Positions 25,694 through 34,357 of a stretch of 54,168 nucleotides of DNA are shown one piece after another (within the stretch, counting starts at the first letter, position 1; the number at the start of each line of letters is the position of its first letter). The notes below the pieces were generated by a model. The model did no database searches. It worked only from the letters and a program-made list of their open reading frames with translations, and was not told the DNA's origin. The position numbers were made by a program, and so were the translations under genes. Source of the DNA: Flavobacteriaceae bacterium (GTDB lineage Bacteria > Bacteroidota > Bacteroidia > Flavobacteriales > Flavobacteriaceae); the NCBI GenBank assembly GCA_017858055.1, contig JAFMCA010000012.1, positions 1 to 54,168 of the forward strand, in the 5' to 3' direction.

Positions 25694-27357
25694 TTTTTAC
25701 TCGACCAGCTGTCTCTAAGACCCACTGTTTTGTTAAATACCATTTTTTCTGGAGTGCTATCAGGATCAACGACGAAGTACCCGAGTCGTTGGAATTGAAA
25801 CTGATCCCCTGCTTTTGAGAATGCCAATCCAGGCTCTGCATAAGCAACTAAAGTTGATAAAGAATCTGGATTCAAATGACTTTTGAAATCTGTGCTTTTA
25901 TCTTGATCTGGGGCTTCTTCTTTAAACAATCGATCGTATAAACGAACCTCTACGGGTAAGGCATGCTCAATACTGACCCAATGTAATGTGCCTTTAACTT
26001 TTCTTAAACTGGCCTCCGTCCCGCTTCCACTTTTACTTTCTTTATCGTAGGTGCAAAGGATTTCTATAATCTTTCCCTGGGGGTCTTTAACCACCGATTC
26101 CCCTTTAATGATATAGGCGTTTTTTAGTCGCACTTCTTTACCTAAGGTTAGACGAAAGAATTTACGGTTGGCTTCTTCTAAAAAATCCTCTCTTTCAATA
26201 TATAAGTGTCGGGAGAATGGAAATTCTCTTGTACCTGCCTCAGGTTGTTCTGGATTAATTTCACCCTCTAAAATTTCTGTTTTTCCTTCTGGATAATTTA
26301 GTATGGTTAATTTAACAGGATCCAAAACGGCCATAACTCGCGGTGCGGTTTGATTTAGATCTTCACGAACAGCAAATTCCAATAAAGACATGTCGATGAC
26401 ATTGTCTCGTTTGGCTATACCTGCAGCCTCAACAAAATTTCTTAACGATCGAGGTGAATACCCTCTTCTTCTCAATCCAGCAATGGTAGGCATTCTAGGA
26501 TCATCCCATCCTGTAACAAAACCTCCTTCGATAAGGTCAGCTAGTTTTCGCTTGCTTGTAACCGTGTAGGATAGGTTCATTCTTGCGAACTCTCGTTGTT
26601 TGGGACGAAGAGTGTCCAAAGGGGATAGCGCCTCTAAAAACCAATCGTATAAGTCTCGGTGAGGCTTAAATTCTAAGGAACAAAGCGAATGTGAAATCTG
26701 CTCAAGATAATCCGACTGACCGTGCGTCCAATCATAAAGTGGGTAAATACACCATTGATCTCCGGTACGGTGATGGGTTTTGTAAAGGATGCGATACATT
26801 ACGGGATCACGCAGCAACATGTTTTGAGACGCCATATCTATTTTTGCGCGTAACACATGAGTGCCTTCTGCATGCTTTCCAGCTTTCATTTCCTCAAAAA
26901 GCAATCTGTTTTCGGCTGGTGTTCTATTTCTAAAAGGGCTTTCTGTTCCTGCTTGTGTTGGGGTTCCTTTTTGTTCTGCTATTTGTGCTGAAGTTTGCGA
27001 ATCGATATAAGCCAAGCCTTTGTCAATAAGCTCTAATGCCCAAGTATAAAGCTGGTCAAAATAGTCTGATGCATAACATTCCTTGTCCCATTGGTATCCA
27101 AGCCATTGAATGTTTTCTTTTATTGCATCCACATACTGTTGCTCTTCTTTTGCTGGATTGGTATCGTCAAAACGCAGGTTTACAGGCGCATTATAACGCT
27201 CCCCCAAATTAAAGTTTAAACAGATTGCCTTTACGTGCCCTATATGCAGATACCCATTCGGTTCTGGGGGAAAACGAAACCGCAATTGGGACTGCGTATA
27301 CCCGTTAGCTAAATCTTCCTCAATGATGTGTTCAATAAAATGTAGGGATCGCTCCAT
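25690..27357 (-). CDS. glnS: Glutamine-tRNA ligase
   Basis: GlnS charges tRNA-Gln. The 555 residues show RFPPEPNGYLHIGHVKA with the HIGH motif (about 33-49) and VTSKRKLADLI as the KMSKS-type loop near 266, followed by the C-terminal anticodon-binding beta barrels. The longest ORF starts at 27390, upstream of the -7 element, so ATG 27357 (MERSLHFIEH) is preferred. Gene pair gltX/glnS plus no sign of gatCAB fits direct Gln charging. Confidence 0.95.
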   Translation of the reverse strand: MERSLHFIEHIIEEDLANGYTQSQLRFRFPPEPNGYLHIGHVKAICLNFNLGERYNAPVNLRFDDTNPAKEEQQYVDAIKENIQWLGYQWDKECYASDYFDQLYTWALELIDKGLAYIDSQTSAQIAEQKGTPTQAGTESPFRNRTPAENRLLFEEMKAGKHAEGTHVLRAKIDMASQNMLLRDPVMYRILYKTHHRTGDQWCIYPLYDWTHGQSDYLEQISHSLCSLEFKPHRDLYDWFLEALSPLDTLRPKQREFARMNLSYTVTSKRKLADLIEGGFVTGWDDPRMPTIAGLRRRGYSPRSLRNFVEAAGIAKRDNVIDMSLLEFAVREDLNQTAPRVMAVLDPVKLTILNYPEGKTEILEGEINPEQPEAGTREFPFSRHLYIEREDFLEEANRKFFRLTLGKEVRLKNAYIIKGESVVKDPQGKIIEILCTYDKESKSGSGTEASLRKVKGTLHWVSIEHALPVEVRLYDRLFKEEAPDQDKSTDFKSHLNPDSLSTLVAYAEPGLAFSKAGDQFQFQRLGYFVVDPDSTPEKMVFNKTVGLRDSWSSKN

Positions 27358-27372
27358 TGTTTTTGTTTGTCG

Positions 27373-27380
27373 CAAAGATA
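27373..27380 (-). promoter_or_regulatory. -7 promoter element of glnS
   Basis: The minus strand reads TATCTTTG, 15 nt before the ATG at 27357. Confidence 0.65.
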
Positions 27381-27419
27381 ATGAATGCATTCATGCAAAG
27401 AAAAGAAGAAAACACTCTT

Positions 27420-27427
27420 TATATTTG
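27420..27427 (+). promoter_or_regulatory. -7 promoter element of folB
   Basis: TATATTTG lies 8 nt before the folB ATG at 27436. It is divergent from the glnS element 39 bp to the left. Confidence 0.6.
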
Positions 27428-27435
27428 CATTCGAA

Positions 27436-27804
27436 ATGGGAAAGATCTTTTTAAAAAACATTCGGTTGTATGCCTTTCACGGGTGCATGAATGAGGAAGA
27501 AAAAATAGGGAGTGATTATGTCGTCAATGTGATGGTTAAAACCAATCTTGATACATCTACTCAATCAGACAATTTGGAGGATACCGTGGATTATGTTGCC
27601 CTTAATGCTATTGTCAAAGAAGAAATGAATATCCGAGCTAAACTACTTGAGGTGGTTGTAAATCGAATCCTAGTACGGATTTTTAAAGAACACCAAACGG
27701 TCCATTTCGCTCGAGTAAAAGTGGCAAAAAGAAACCCACCCATTGGTGGTGATGTCGAAGAGGTTGCAGTTGAAAGAGAACTAAGTCGAACTAGTATAAA
27801 TTAG
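27436..27804 (+). CDS. folB: Dihydroneopterin aldolase
   Basis: FolB cleaves 7,8-dihydroneopterin to 6-hydroxymethyl-dihydropterin and glycolaldehyde in folate synthesis. The 122 residues begin GKIFLKNIRLYAFHGCMNEEEKIGSDY, with the AFHG motif and the conserved Glu of the active site. Then come the YVALNAIVKEEM segment and the C-terminal KVAKRNPPIGGDVEEVAVE, with the Lys and Pro typical of the family. The ORF extends 17 codons upstream to 27385, but the promoter and homology favour ATG 27436. Confidence 0.93.
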   Translation: MGKIFLKNIRLYAFHGCMNEEEKIGSDYVVNVMVKTNLDTSTQSDNLEDTVDYVALNAIVKEEMNIRAKLLEVVVNRILVRIFKEHQTVHFARVKVAKRNPPIGGDVEEVAVERELSRTSIN

Positions 27805-27816
27805 ATTAATAATTAG

Positions 27817-27824
27817 TACTTTTA
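27817..27824 (+). promoter_or_regulatory. Possible -7 element of tRNA-Cys
   Basis: TACTTTTA resembles TAnnTTTG with one mismatch and ends 6 nt before the tRNA 5' end, the expected spacing for a promoter that starts close to the mature end. Confidence 0.4.
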
Positions 27825-27830
27825 CCGCAT

Positions 27831-27901
27831 GGCATCGTGGCCGAGTGGCTAGGCAGAGCTCTGCAAAAGCTTGTACAGCGGTTCGAATCCGCTCGATGCC
27901 T
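27831..27901 (+). tRNA. tRNA-Cys (GCA)
   Basis: A complete cloverleaf can be drawn: acceptor GGCATCG (27831-27837) pairs with CGATGCC (27894-27900), discriminator T at 27901. The D-arm contains GAGTGGCTAGGC, the anticodon loop is CTGCAAA giving anticodon GCA, and the T-loop is GGTTCGAATCC. CCA is not encoded. U73 and GCA fit tRNA-Cys. The head-GIN gene converges on it, ending 2 nt away. Confidence 0.95.
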
Positions 27902-27903
27902 CT

Positions 27904-28590
27904 TTACTCTTCAAAAAACAGCTTTCCGCCAAGTTTTTCTTGGTAAATTCTTTTTTTCGGATTTCCAAAAACACGCAAAACACTTCCTCCTGCTACATTG
28001 GCATCAATCAATTCACTAACAGACACATATGCATATCCTCCTCCGATAAGTTTGGCCGTTATTTGAGAGGTAATCAGTTCCTCGGCTTCGCAACTCCCTC
28101 CTAAATTGACTTTTAGATTCAATGCTATAGTTGCCCCTCTTAAGTTAATTCTTCCTCCTGTGCTCGCGAGGACGTCCAAACGGTCGGTTATAACATCGAG
28201 GTTTATAAAAGCATTTGTTTTGGATTCCAACAGTATACTCGTCTGTTGTATTTGATCCTCTGCTTGGATTATAGATTCATTAAAGGCTTGAATCTTATGA
28301 AGATTCTTGCTGTGATATAAATTTATCGTTGTTGGTTCCGACCCTTCTAAACTCCCTATTGCCAATTTTATGTTTAAGGTGTTCTTTTTTATGGTTAAAA
28401 CAACATCATCCGACTGGGGTCCTGAAACAACCGCTTTGTTTACATCAGAAGGGATTAGGTTTAGATGAAGACCAGAGTACACTTTAAGCCCAGTAAAAGA
28501 ACGGGTTGTAAGCGTTTTTTTTTCTTTGTCTTGCCCCTGAACAGTAAGAAAAACAAAGAAGAAAAATATAAAAAAGGGATACTTAAACAT
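27904..28590 (-). CDS. Head-GIN domain (DUF2807) exported protein
   Basis: This 228-residue protein has an N-terminal signal peptide (about residues 1-19, ending VQGQ) and a beta-helical body with the head-GIN pattern: FTGLKVYSGLHLNLIPSD near 30, a repeating hydrophobic-Gly ladder, and the C-terminal GGGYAYVSVSELIDANVAGGSVLRVFGNP. These proteins are called putative auto-transporter adhesins, but their function is unproven. It begins 17 nt after the rnr stop, so it is probably cotranscribed with rnr. Confidence 0.82.
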   Translation of the reverse strand: MFKYPFFIFFFFVFLTVQGQDKEKKTLTTRSFTGLKVYSGLHLNLIPSDVNKAVVSGPQSDDVVLTIKKNTLNIKLAIGSLEGSEPTTINLYHSKNLHKIQAFNESIIQAEDQIQQTSILLESKTNAFINLDVITDRLDVLASTGGRINLRGATIALNLKVNLGGSCEAEELITSQITAKLIGGGYAYVSVSELIDANVAGGSVLRVFGNPKKRIYQEKLGGKLFFEE

Positions 28591-28607
28591 CTTTCAAAAA
28601 TCCAATT

Positions 28608-30764
28608 TTAATTTAATGGAACAAAATCTAAAAAGCGTTTTATAACATTAACCTTTTTCACTTTAATTTTTATTTCGTCCCCAAGTTGGTATATTTTTTT
28701 GGTTCGTTCACCTACCAATGCATGACGATCCATATCATATTGAAAGTAATCACCCTTAATATCCATTACACGGATCATTCCTTCACATTTATTTTCTACA
28801 ATTTCAACATATATCCCTCGATCTGTTACGCCGGAGATTACTCCGTCGTATTCTTGTCCTACTTTATCTTCCATAAATACCATTTGCATATGTTTTATAG
28901 AATCTCTTTCAGCTTTAGTCGCTAATTGTTCTCTTTGTGAACTGTGTTCACAGGCTTCCTCAAGCGTACTTTCTTTTGCGCTAGATTCTCCATCGAGATA
29001 CATCTGCAAAAGCCGATGTACGAGTACATCCGGATACCGTCGAATCGGTGAAGTGAAATGGGTATAATGAGAAAACGCCAAACCATAATGACCTATGTTT
29101 TGTGTAGTATAAACCGCTTTGGACATACACCTCAGCGTAAGTGTATCGATTAAATTTTGCTCTTTGGTTCCATGACAGGCTAATAATAAGCCATTAATTT
29201 CTTTACTAATATTTTTTTCAGAAAGATTAAATGTATAACCAAACGAACGAACCGTTTGTTTTAAATTATTTAGTTTTTCTTCATCTGGGTCGTCATGAAT
29301 ACGATAGACAAAAGCTTGTTTATTCTTTTTATTTCCAATGAATGCTGCAACCTTACGATTAGCTAATAGCATAAACTCTTCGATGAGTTTATTCGCGTCT
29401 TTAGAACTCTTAAAAAAAACGGACTCCGGTTTGTTTTCTTCATCGAGTGAAAAACTTACTTCTACACGGTCAAAAGAAATTGCTCCTTTTTTCATCCTGT
29501 CTTCTCGCAAGTTTTTTGCGATGCTATTGAGACTTTGAATTGCATTAAAAACATGTTCGGGAACAGTGTATTCTGTGCCTGTTAATGAATGTTTTGCCTC
29601 TACTATTGGTTTTTCTTGTTCAATCATACACTGAACCTCTTCATAAGCAAAACGGTAATCCGAATAGATCACGGTTTTCCCATACCATTCTTCATAAACT
29701 TTTCCCTTCTCATCAATAGTAAATACTGCTGAAAAAGTAAGCTTTTCTTCCTGAGGCCTTAAAGAACATAAATCGTTTGATAAAACCTCCGGCAACATAG
29801 GCACAACACGATCAACTAGATAAACTGAGGTTGCTCTTTCATAAGCTTCTTGATCCAAAAGTGTATTTGGACGAACGTAATGAGATACGTCTGCGATATG
29901 AATCCCAACTTCATAACGGTTGTTGGATATTTTTTTAAATGATAATGCATCATCAAAATCTTTTGCCGTCTTTGGATCTATAGTAAAAGTTAGAGTCTTC
30001 CTAAAATCCTTGCGGTTTTTAATTTCTTCTGGGCTAATTTTTACGTCAAATGAGGCCGCTTCTTCTAATACCTCTGAAGGAAATTCATAGGGTAAACCGT
30101 ATTCGTGGAGAATACTGTGTAACTCGGTTTCTATCTCTCCTGGTTTTCCTAAACTTTTAACGATTTTAGCGTGTGGCGTATCTTTTCTTTCTTTCCATTC
30201 TTTAAAGACAATAACTACTTTTTCTCCATCTCTGAAATCTTTTAATTCTTCTTTTTCAATAAAAAAATCTGTGTAGGCTTTACTACTTTTACAAACAACA
30301 AAACCAAATTCCTTTTGTCTTTCTAATACGCCAACATACTCTTTTGTGGAACGTTCTACAATTGAAACGACCTCAGCTTCGATGCCTTTCTCTTTTCTAT
30401 TGATACTTATTTCTACCAGATCACCATCTAAAGCTTTGTTTAATGCCTTTTTGGATATGACAAGTTCCTCATTAAAGTCATCCACAGAGACCACACCTTT
30501 TCCTGAAGGGATAATTGTAAGACGAGCACGTTTAGTGGGAATGGCTTCTTTATTAAATTGATATTGACCTCTTTGCTTGGCTTTTAGGATCTTCTTACTG
30601 TGAAGTTGATTCAAAATTCGAATGATGTCGTTTCTTCCTTTGGTATCGCGAACATCCAGTTTTGAAGCAATTTGTTTATAATTTAGGACAGCTGTTCCAC
30701 TACTCCTAAAAAGAGAACGAATTTTTGATTCTAATTTTTTTGAATCCCTTTTTTTATTGGACAT
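28608..30764 (-). CDS. rnr: Ribonuclease R
   Basis: This 3'-5' exoribonuclease degrades structured RNA. The 718 residues contain an N-terminal winged helix (about 1-70), cold-shock domains (about 75-220), the RNB catalytic domain with DPKTAKDFDDALS (near 262) supplying the clustered metal-binding aspartates, and a C-terminal S1 domain (from EYDGVISGVTDRGIYVEI). The protein ends shortly after S1 with no long basic tail. A clear -7 element is 15 nt upstream. Confidence 0.96.
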   Translation of the reverse strand: MSNKKRDSKKLESKIRSLFRSSGTAVLNYKQIASKLDVRDTKGRNDIIRILNQLHSKKILKAKQRGQYQFNKEAIPTKRARLTIIPSGKGVVSVDDFNEELVISKKALNKALDGDLVEISINRKEKGIEAEVVSIVERSTKEYVGVLERQKEFGFVVCKSSKAYTDFFIEKEELKDFRDGEKVVIVFKEWKERKDTPHAKIVKSLGKPGEIETELHSILHEYGLPYEFPSEVLEEAASFDVKISPEEIKNRKDFRKTLTFTIDPKTAKDFDDALSFKKISNNRYEVGIHIADVSHYVRPNTLLDQEAYERATSVYLVDRVVPMLPEVLSNDLCSLRPQEEKLTFSAVFTIDEKGKVYEEWYGKTVIYSDYRFAYEEVQCMIEQEKPIVEAKHSLTGTEYTVPEHVFNAIQSLNSIAKNLREDRMKKGAISFDRVEVSFSLDEENKPESVFFKSSKDANKLIEEFMLLANRKVAAFIGNKKNKQAFVYRIHDDPDEEKLNNLKQTVRSFGYTFNLSEKNISKEINGLLLACHGTKEQNLIDTLTLRCMSKAVYTTQNIGHYGLAFSHYTHFTSPIRRYPDVLVHRLLQMYLDGESSAKESTLEEACEHSSQREQLATKAERDSIKHMQMVFMEDKVGQEYDGVISGVTDRGIYVEIVENKCEGMIRVMDIKGDYFQYDMDRHALVGERTKKIYQLGDEIKIKVKKVNVIKRFLDFVPLN

Positions 30765-30779
30765 AGTCGAAACTTCTTA

Positions 30780-30787
30780 CAAAGGTA
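30780..30787 (-). promoter_or_regulatory. -7 promoter element of rnr
   Basis: The minus strand reads TACCTTTG, a perfect TAnnTTTG, 15 nt before the rnr ATG. Confidence 0.68.
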
Positions 30788-31268
30788 CAATTTTCGTTTT
30801 CGTCAACATATTAACATTATAAACATATTTCATTATTACTTTTTTTATTTAATTTAAAATTGGATGATATATATGGCTTGTTAATATTGTATATAGTTTT
30901 TTAAATATTTGTTTTGACCTTATCCAAATAGAAAAGTATTGACCAATTATTTACTGCTATTAACAATTCAAACCCATTGAAATGAGTCAGATAGATAATT
31001 TTTAAGCAACTGTTTATAACGCCTTTTGTAAATATTTTTACATTTTATTTTCTTTGTTTTTATTTAATAAACATTCTTTTTTTGTGCATTTGTAACTTAT
31101 AAAAAAGGGTAAAAAAAGAACTTTTTTATTCACTTTTTTTGAATGCAAAACAGCATTAATATGAGCAAGTTTTTTTATTGTTTTTTGTAAACAAAAATTG
31201 AATAAAGTAATTCACAGACAATGAACAGGAAATAAAAGGATTCTTATTTTTAGGAAAAATATAATAAA
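30788..31268. other. Long AT-rich intergenic region, candidate replication origin
   Basis: This is the longest gene-free stretch of the window. It is strikingly AT-rich and lies between divergent rnr and rpiB. No ORF, tRNA or terminator is evident. Near-matches to the DnaA box TTATNCACA occur at 30817-30825 (TTATAAACA), 30920-30928 (TTATCCAAA), 31011-31019 (reverse, TGTTTATAA), 31126-31134 (TTATTCACT) and 31208-31216 (TAATTCACA), each with one mismatch. None is perfect, and chance matches are expected in such AT-rich DNA. The parS sites 8-10 kb away make an origin plausible. Confidence 0.3.
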
Positions 31269-31700
31269 ATGAAAATTAGTATTGGTAATGATCACGCGGG
31301 TCCTTCTTATAAAGACGCTATTGTAGAATTTTTGCACTCAAAAGGACACGAGGTAACGAATTACGGAACGGATACACAGGATAGTGTGGACTATGCGGAT
31401 TTCATTCACCCCGTTGCGACTGATGTAAGCAATACTAAGGCAGACTTTGGTATTATCATTTGCGGTAGTGGCAATGGCGCTGCAATGACGGCCAACAAAC
31501 ATCAAAAAATTAGAGCCGCTCTCTGTTGGAATGTAGAGATTGTAGAATTGGCACGTTCCCATAACGATGCGAATATTCTGAGCATTCCCGCTCGTTTTGT
31601 TTCTATTCCTCAAGCAATTCAGATGGTAGACGCATTTATAAATACTGAATTTGAAGGAGGGCGTCATCAAGGGAGAATAAAAAAAATACCCTGTAGCTAA
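31269..31700 (+). CDS. rpiB: Ribose-5-phosphate isomerase B
   Basis: RpiB interconverts ribose 5-phosphate and ribulose 5-phosphate. The 143 residues show MKISIGNDHAGPSYK, with the substrate-binding DHAG motif, and GIIICGSGNGAAMTANK with catalytic Cys65, followed by ALCWNVEIVELARSHNDANILSIPAR. Family length is normal. The stop overlaps the acetyltransferase ATG by one base (TAATG), so the two are coupled. Confidence 0.94.
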   Translation: MKISIGNDHAGPSYKDAIVEFLHSKGHEVTNYGTDTQDSVDYADFIHPVATDVSNTKADFGIIICGSGNGAAMTANKHQKIRAALCWNVEIVELARSHNDANILSIPARFVSIPQAIQMVDAFINTEFEGGRHQGRIKKIPCS

Positions 31701-32149
31701 TGGTAACATTTGAGTCTAAAGATTTTGATTCCTTAAGTACTCTTGAATTACATCAAATATTTGCTTTACGCAATGAGGTCTTTATTGTTGAACAAAATTG
31801 TATTTATCAAGATATTGATGGTAAAGATTTAGACGCCACCCATGTTTTAGGATATCTTGGGAAAGAGATTATAGCTTATGCGAGAATTTTAAAAAAAGGA
31901 TGCGCTTATGACGAATATGCTGCCATTGGTAGGATCGTTGTTTCTCCCAAACGAAGAGGTCAAAACATAGGGCATGAATTAGTAGAAAAAAGCATTCAAT
32001 GGGCCCGTTTAATACACCCCAATGAGCGAATTAAAATATCTGCTCAAGAGCATTTAGTTCCTTTTTACACAACCCATGGTTTTCGTTCTGTTGGGGAGGG
32101 CTATTTAGAAGATGGGATCCCTCATATTGCAATGATATTAGATCAATAA
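31700..32149 (+). CDS. ElaA-like GNAT N-acetyltransferase
   Basis: This 149-residue GNAT protein has the ElaA pattern: LHQIFALRNEVFIVEQNCIYQDIDGKDLDATHVLGY (residues 14-50), then the acetyl-CoA loop VVSPKRRGQNIGHELV (about 78-93) and a C-terminal HGFRSVGEGYLEDGIPHIAM. ElaA is encoded beside various genes in many phyla and its substrate is not established. It is translationally coupled to rpiB and ends 2 nt from the convergent rnpA. Confidence 0.88.
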   Translation: MVTFESKDFDSLSTLELHQIFALRNEVFIVEQNCIYQDIDGKDLDATHVLGYLGKEIIAYARILKKGCAYDEYAAIGRIVVSPKRRGQNIGHELVEKSIQWARLIHPNERIKISAQEHLVPFYTTHGFRSVGEGYLEDGIPHIAMILDQ

Positions 32150-32151
32150 GC

Positions 32152-32523
32152 TTAAGAAAACGATTCGTCGGATTTACTATGAAACAATTGGAAGATTTCA
32201 AGACACCCTGTATTTAATTCTGTAGATAAAGGTTTGGTTTTTCCTTTATAAATAAGCATTGCACTCCCAGAAAAAAGAAGTTCTTTTGGCAAAAGCCGGA
32301 TGGATTCTCTAAGTTGTCTTTTTATTTTATTTCTGTCAACGGCCTTTTTAAAAAGACGCTTGGGAACGGAAACGCCAATAAAAAGAGCTTGTTTTTTTTC
32401 GTCTTTTATGGTTTTGAGCAGAAGTGTTTTGGTATGAATAACCAACCCTGTTTCGAAAAGGAGATCAACGTTTGTTTTCCCTTTTAAACGGTATACTTTT
32501 GGTTTATTCAGCGGGTGCAACAT
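32152..32523 (-). CDS. rnpA: Ribonuclease P protein component
   Basis: RnpA is the basic protein cofactor of RNase P, which matures tRNA 5' ends. About 123 residues remain from ATG 32523. The family core is present: the FETG loop, FIGVSVPKRLFKKAVDRNKIKRQLRESIR with the conserved RNR-like motif (DRNKIKR) near residue 65. The upstream start at 32544 is less likely. It overlaps the M1 peptidase stop by 20 nt and is the last gene of the SMP-30/MBL/M1 run. It is not next to rpmH, the arrangement of most other phyla. Confidence 0.92.
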   Translation of the reverse strand: MLHPLNKPKVYRLKGKTNVDLLFETGLVIHTKTLLLKTIKDEKKQALFIGVSVPKRLFKKAVDRNKIKRQLRESIRLLPKELLFSGSAMLIYKGKTKPLSTELNTGCLEIFQLFHSKSDESFS

Positions 32524-34357
32524 AGTAGTTATTCGACTTGTCAATATCTGCCATTAATCCACTTGGGTCAATAAGTATGGTTTCAATATCCTCCTTTTTT
32601 TGTTTTAAGATCAGCTCGTATTTGGGGTTGGCCCAAGCCCAATCTTTTTCAACGGTCCAATCCATGGAGTAGGGATTTTCTTTTTCTCCTCGCATAAGGG
32701 AGATTGGAATATAATGCAAATCAGTATCCCCATTTTTTGACACCACAAGAATTTCAAGAGGCATTGGCATCAATTCTTTGCGTTCTAATCGAAGCAGACT
32801 TCCTTCCTCATGAGAATCGAGAGCTGCAATAGCATAATCGATTTTATTTGTGGTTTGCGTCCAATCTGTCAGATACCATTGCAATTGAATACCCGAAATA
32901 CGCTCTGCGATACGCCGAAAATCATTTGGCTGAGGGTGTTTGAATTTCCATTCCTCATAATAGGTTTGTAAAATTTTAAAAAAGGTTTCTTTTCCCACGA
33001 GATAAATCAGTTGGCCTAAAAACACAGCCCCTTTATTATAAGCAGTGCTTTCATAGGCAAAATTGTGTTCATAGCGGTTTGCGTTTGTACTTTGTGGCAT
33101 TTCAACTCCAGAGGTAGCTAATCTAAAATAGCCAGCGTATGATCCCTCAAGTGGAAATTCCTTATTTTGTTCCAGCACTTCATTTGATGCTAAAGCAGAG
33201 ATAAACGAAGTAAAGCCCTCATCCATCCATTCGTGTTTTGTTTCATTTGTTGCAAGTACGTGTTGAAACCAAGAATGCGCTAATTCATGTGCTGTAACCC
33301 CGAATAAGGAACCGTAATTTCTTCCTCCCGTGATGAGCGTAAGCATGGCATATTCCATGCCTCCATCACCACCTTGAACAACACTGTATTGCTTATAAGG
33401 ATACAAACCCAGGGTGGTATTGTAGTAGTCCATTAATTTGGCCGTATCGGGTTGTAATTTTTTCCAATTTTCAATGATTTCAGGATTGTTTTTGTAAAAA
33501 AAATGGAGGGTAACCTCATTGGGACCCGGGTAGGTGTCATGAATATAATCGGTGTCTGCAGCCCATGTAAAATCATGAACTTGAGGAGCGATAAAATGCC
33601 ATGTTACATTCCCTTTTTTAGTTTTTGGGTTCTTTCTTTCGGAGTAGCCCTTTCCAATATCATCTGCATTTTGTAAGTAGCCACTAGCTGCAACGGTAAA
33701 GTCTTTATCTAAAGTAATCTTTACATCAAAATCTCCCCACACCCCATGAAATTCCCTTCCTGTATAGGGGTCAGTATTCCAACCTTCGAGATCGTATTCG
33801 GCTAATTTAGGATACCACTGAGCCATAGAGAAGGCGATTCCCTCAGAAGAGTTTTTCCCCGCTCTTCGAATTACATCAGGCACTTGCCCATTAAAAGAAA
33901 GCTCTAGGACCGTACTTTGTCCTGGACCCAAAGGCGTATTTAGTGTAACTTCTAGTATGGTTTCAGCATCAACAGTTTTAACAGCCATTCCGTCTTGTGT
34001 AAGTCCAGAAACCTTTAAAAACCCTTGTTGAGCCGGAGAAAGCGTGTCTAAATCTACAGAAAACCGCCGATTTTTATCCCCTGCATTTTTTAAACGAACC
34101 GCCATTTCACTTCCAGGTTTAAAAGCGTTGAAGTACAAATGATAAAACACCTTATGTAGCGTTTCTGGGGAGTTGTTGGTATAAACCAGTTTTTGATTTC
34201 CGCTATATTGTGCGGTTTCATGTTCTAAGGTCACTTCCATTGAATATTCAACATGTTGTTGCCAATATTGCGCATTAGCATTGCAAAAAAATAAGAAAGT
34301 TAGTAGGGAGAAAAAAATGGATTTCACAAGTTGTTTTTTTATATAATTAATGACCAA
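32504..34357 (-). CDS. M1 family zinc metallopeptidase (aminopeptidase-like)
   Basis: This gluzincin-type peptidase is exported by an N-terminal signal peptide (about residues 10-29, ending CNANAQ). The 617 residues carry the zinc motif HELAH (His357, Glu358, His361) with the third ligand Glu380 in HEWMDEGF, exactly 18 residues on. The exopeptidase substrate motif is GGMEYAM (332-338), a variant of GAMEN. It should cleave peptides in the periplasm or at the surface. It overlaps MBL upstream by 11 nt and rnpA downstream by 20 nt. Confidence 0.92.
   Translation of the reverse strand: MVINYIKKQLVKSIFFSLLTFLFFCNANAQYWQQHVEYSMEVTLEHETAQYSGNQKLVYTNNSPETLHKVFYHLYFNAFKPGSEMAVRLKNAGDKNRRFSVDLDTLSPAQQGFLKVSGLTQDGMAVKTVDAETILEVTLNTPLGPGQSTVLELSFNGQVPDVIRRAGKNSSEGIAFSMAQWYPKLAEYDLEGWNTDPYTGREFHGVWGDFDVKITLDKDFTVAASGYLQNADDIGKGYSERKNPKTKKGNVTWHFIAPQVHDFTWAADTDYIHDTYPGPNEVTLHFFYKNNPEIIENWKKLQPDTAKLMDYYNTTLGLYPYKQYSVVQGGDGGMEYAMLTLITGGRNYGSLFGVTAHELAHSWFQHVLATNETKHEWMDEGFTSFISALASNEVLEQNKEFPLEGSYAGYFRLATSGVEMPQSTNANRYEHNFAYESTAYNKGAVFLGQLIYLVGKETFFKILQTYYEEWKFKHPQPNDFRRIAERISGIQLQWYLTDWTQTTNKIDYAIAALDSHEEGSLLRLERKELMPMPLEILVVSKNGDTDLHYIPISLMRGEKENPYSMDWTVEKDWAWANPKYELILKQKKEDIETILIDPSGLMADIDKSNNYYVAPAE

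Noticed and set aside
27837-28104. Plus-strand ORFs across tRNA-Cys
   Set aside because: They start inside the tRNA and run antisense to the head-GIN gene.
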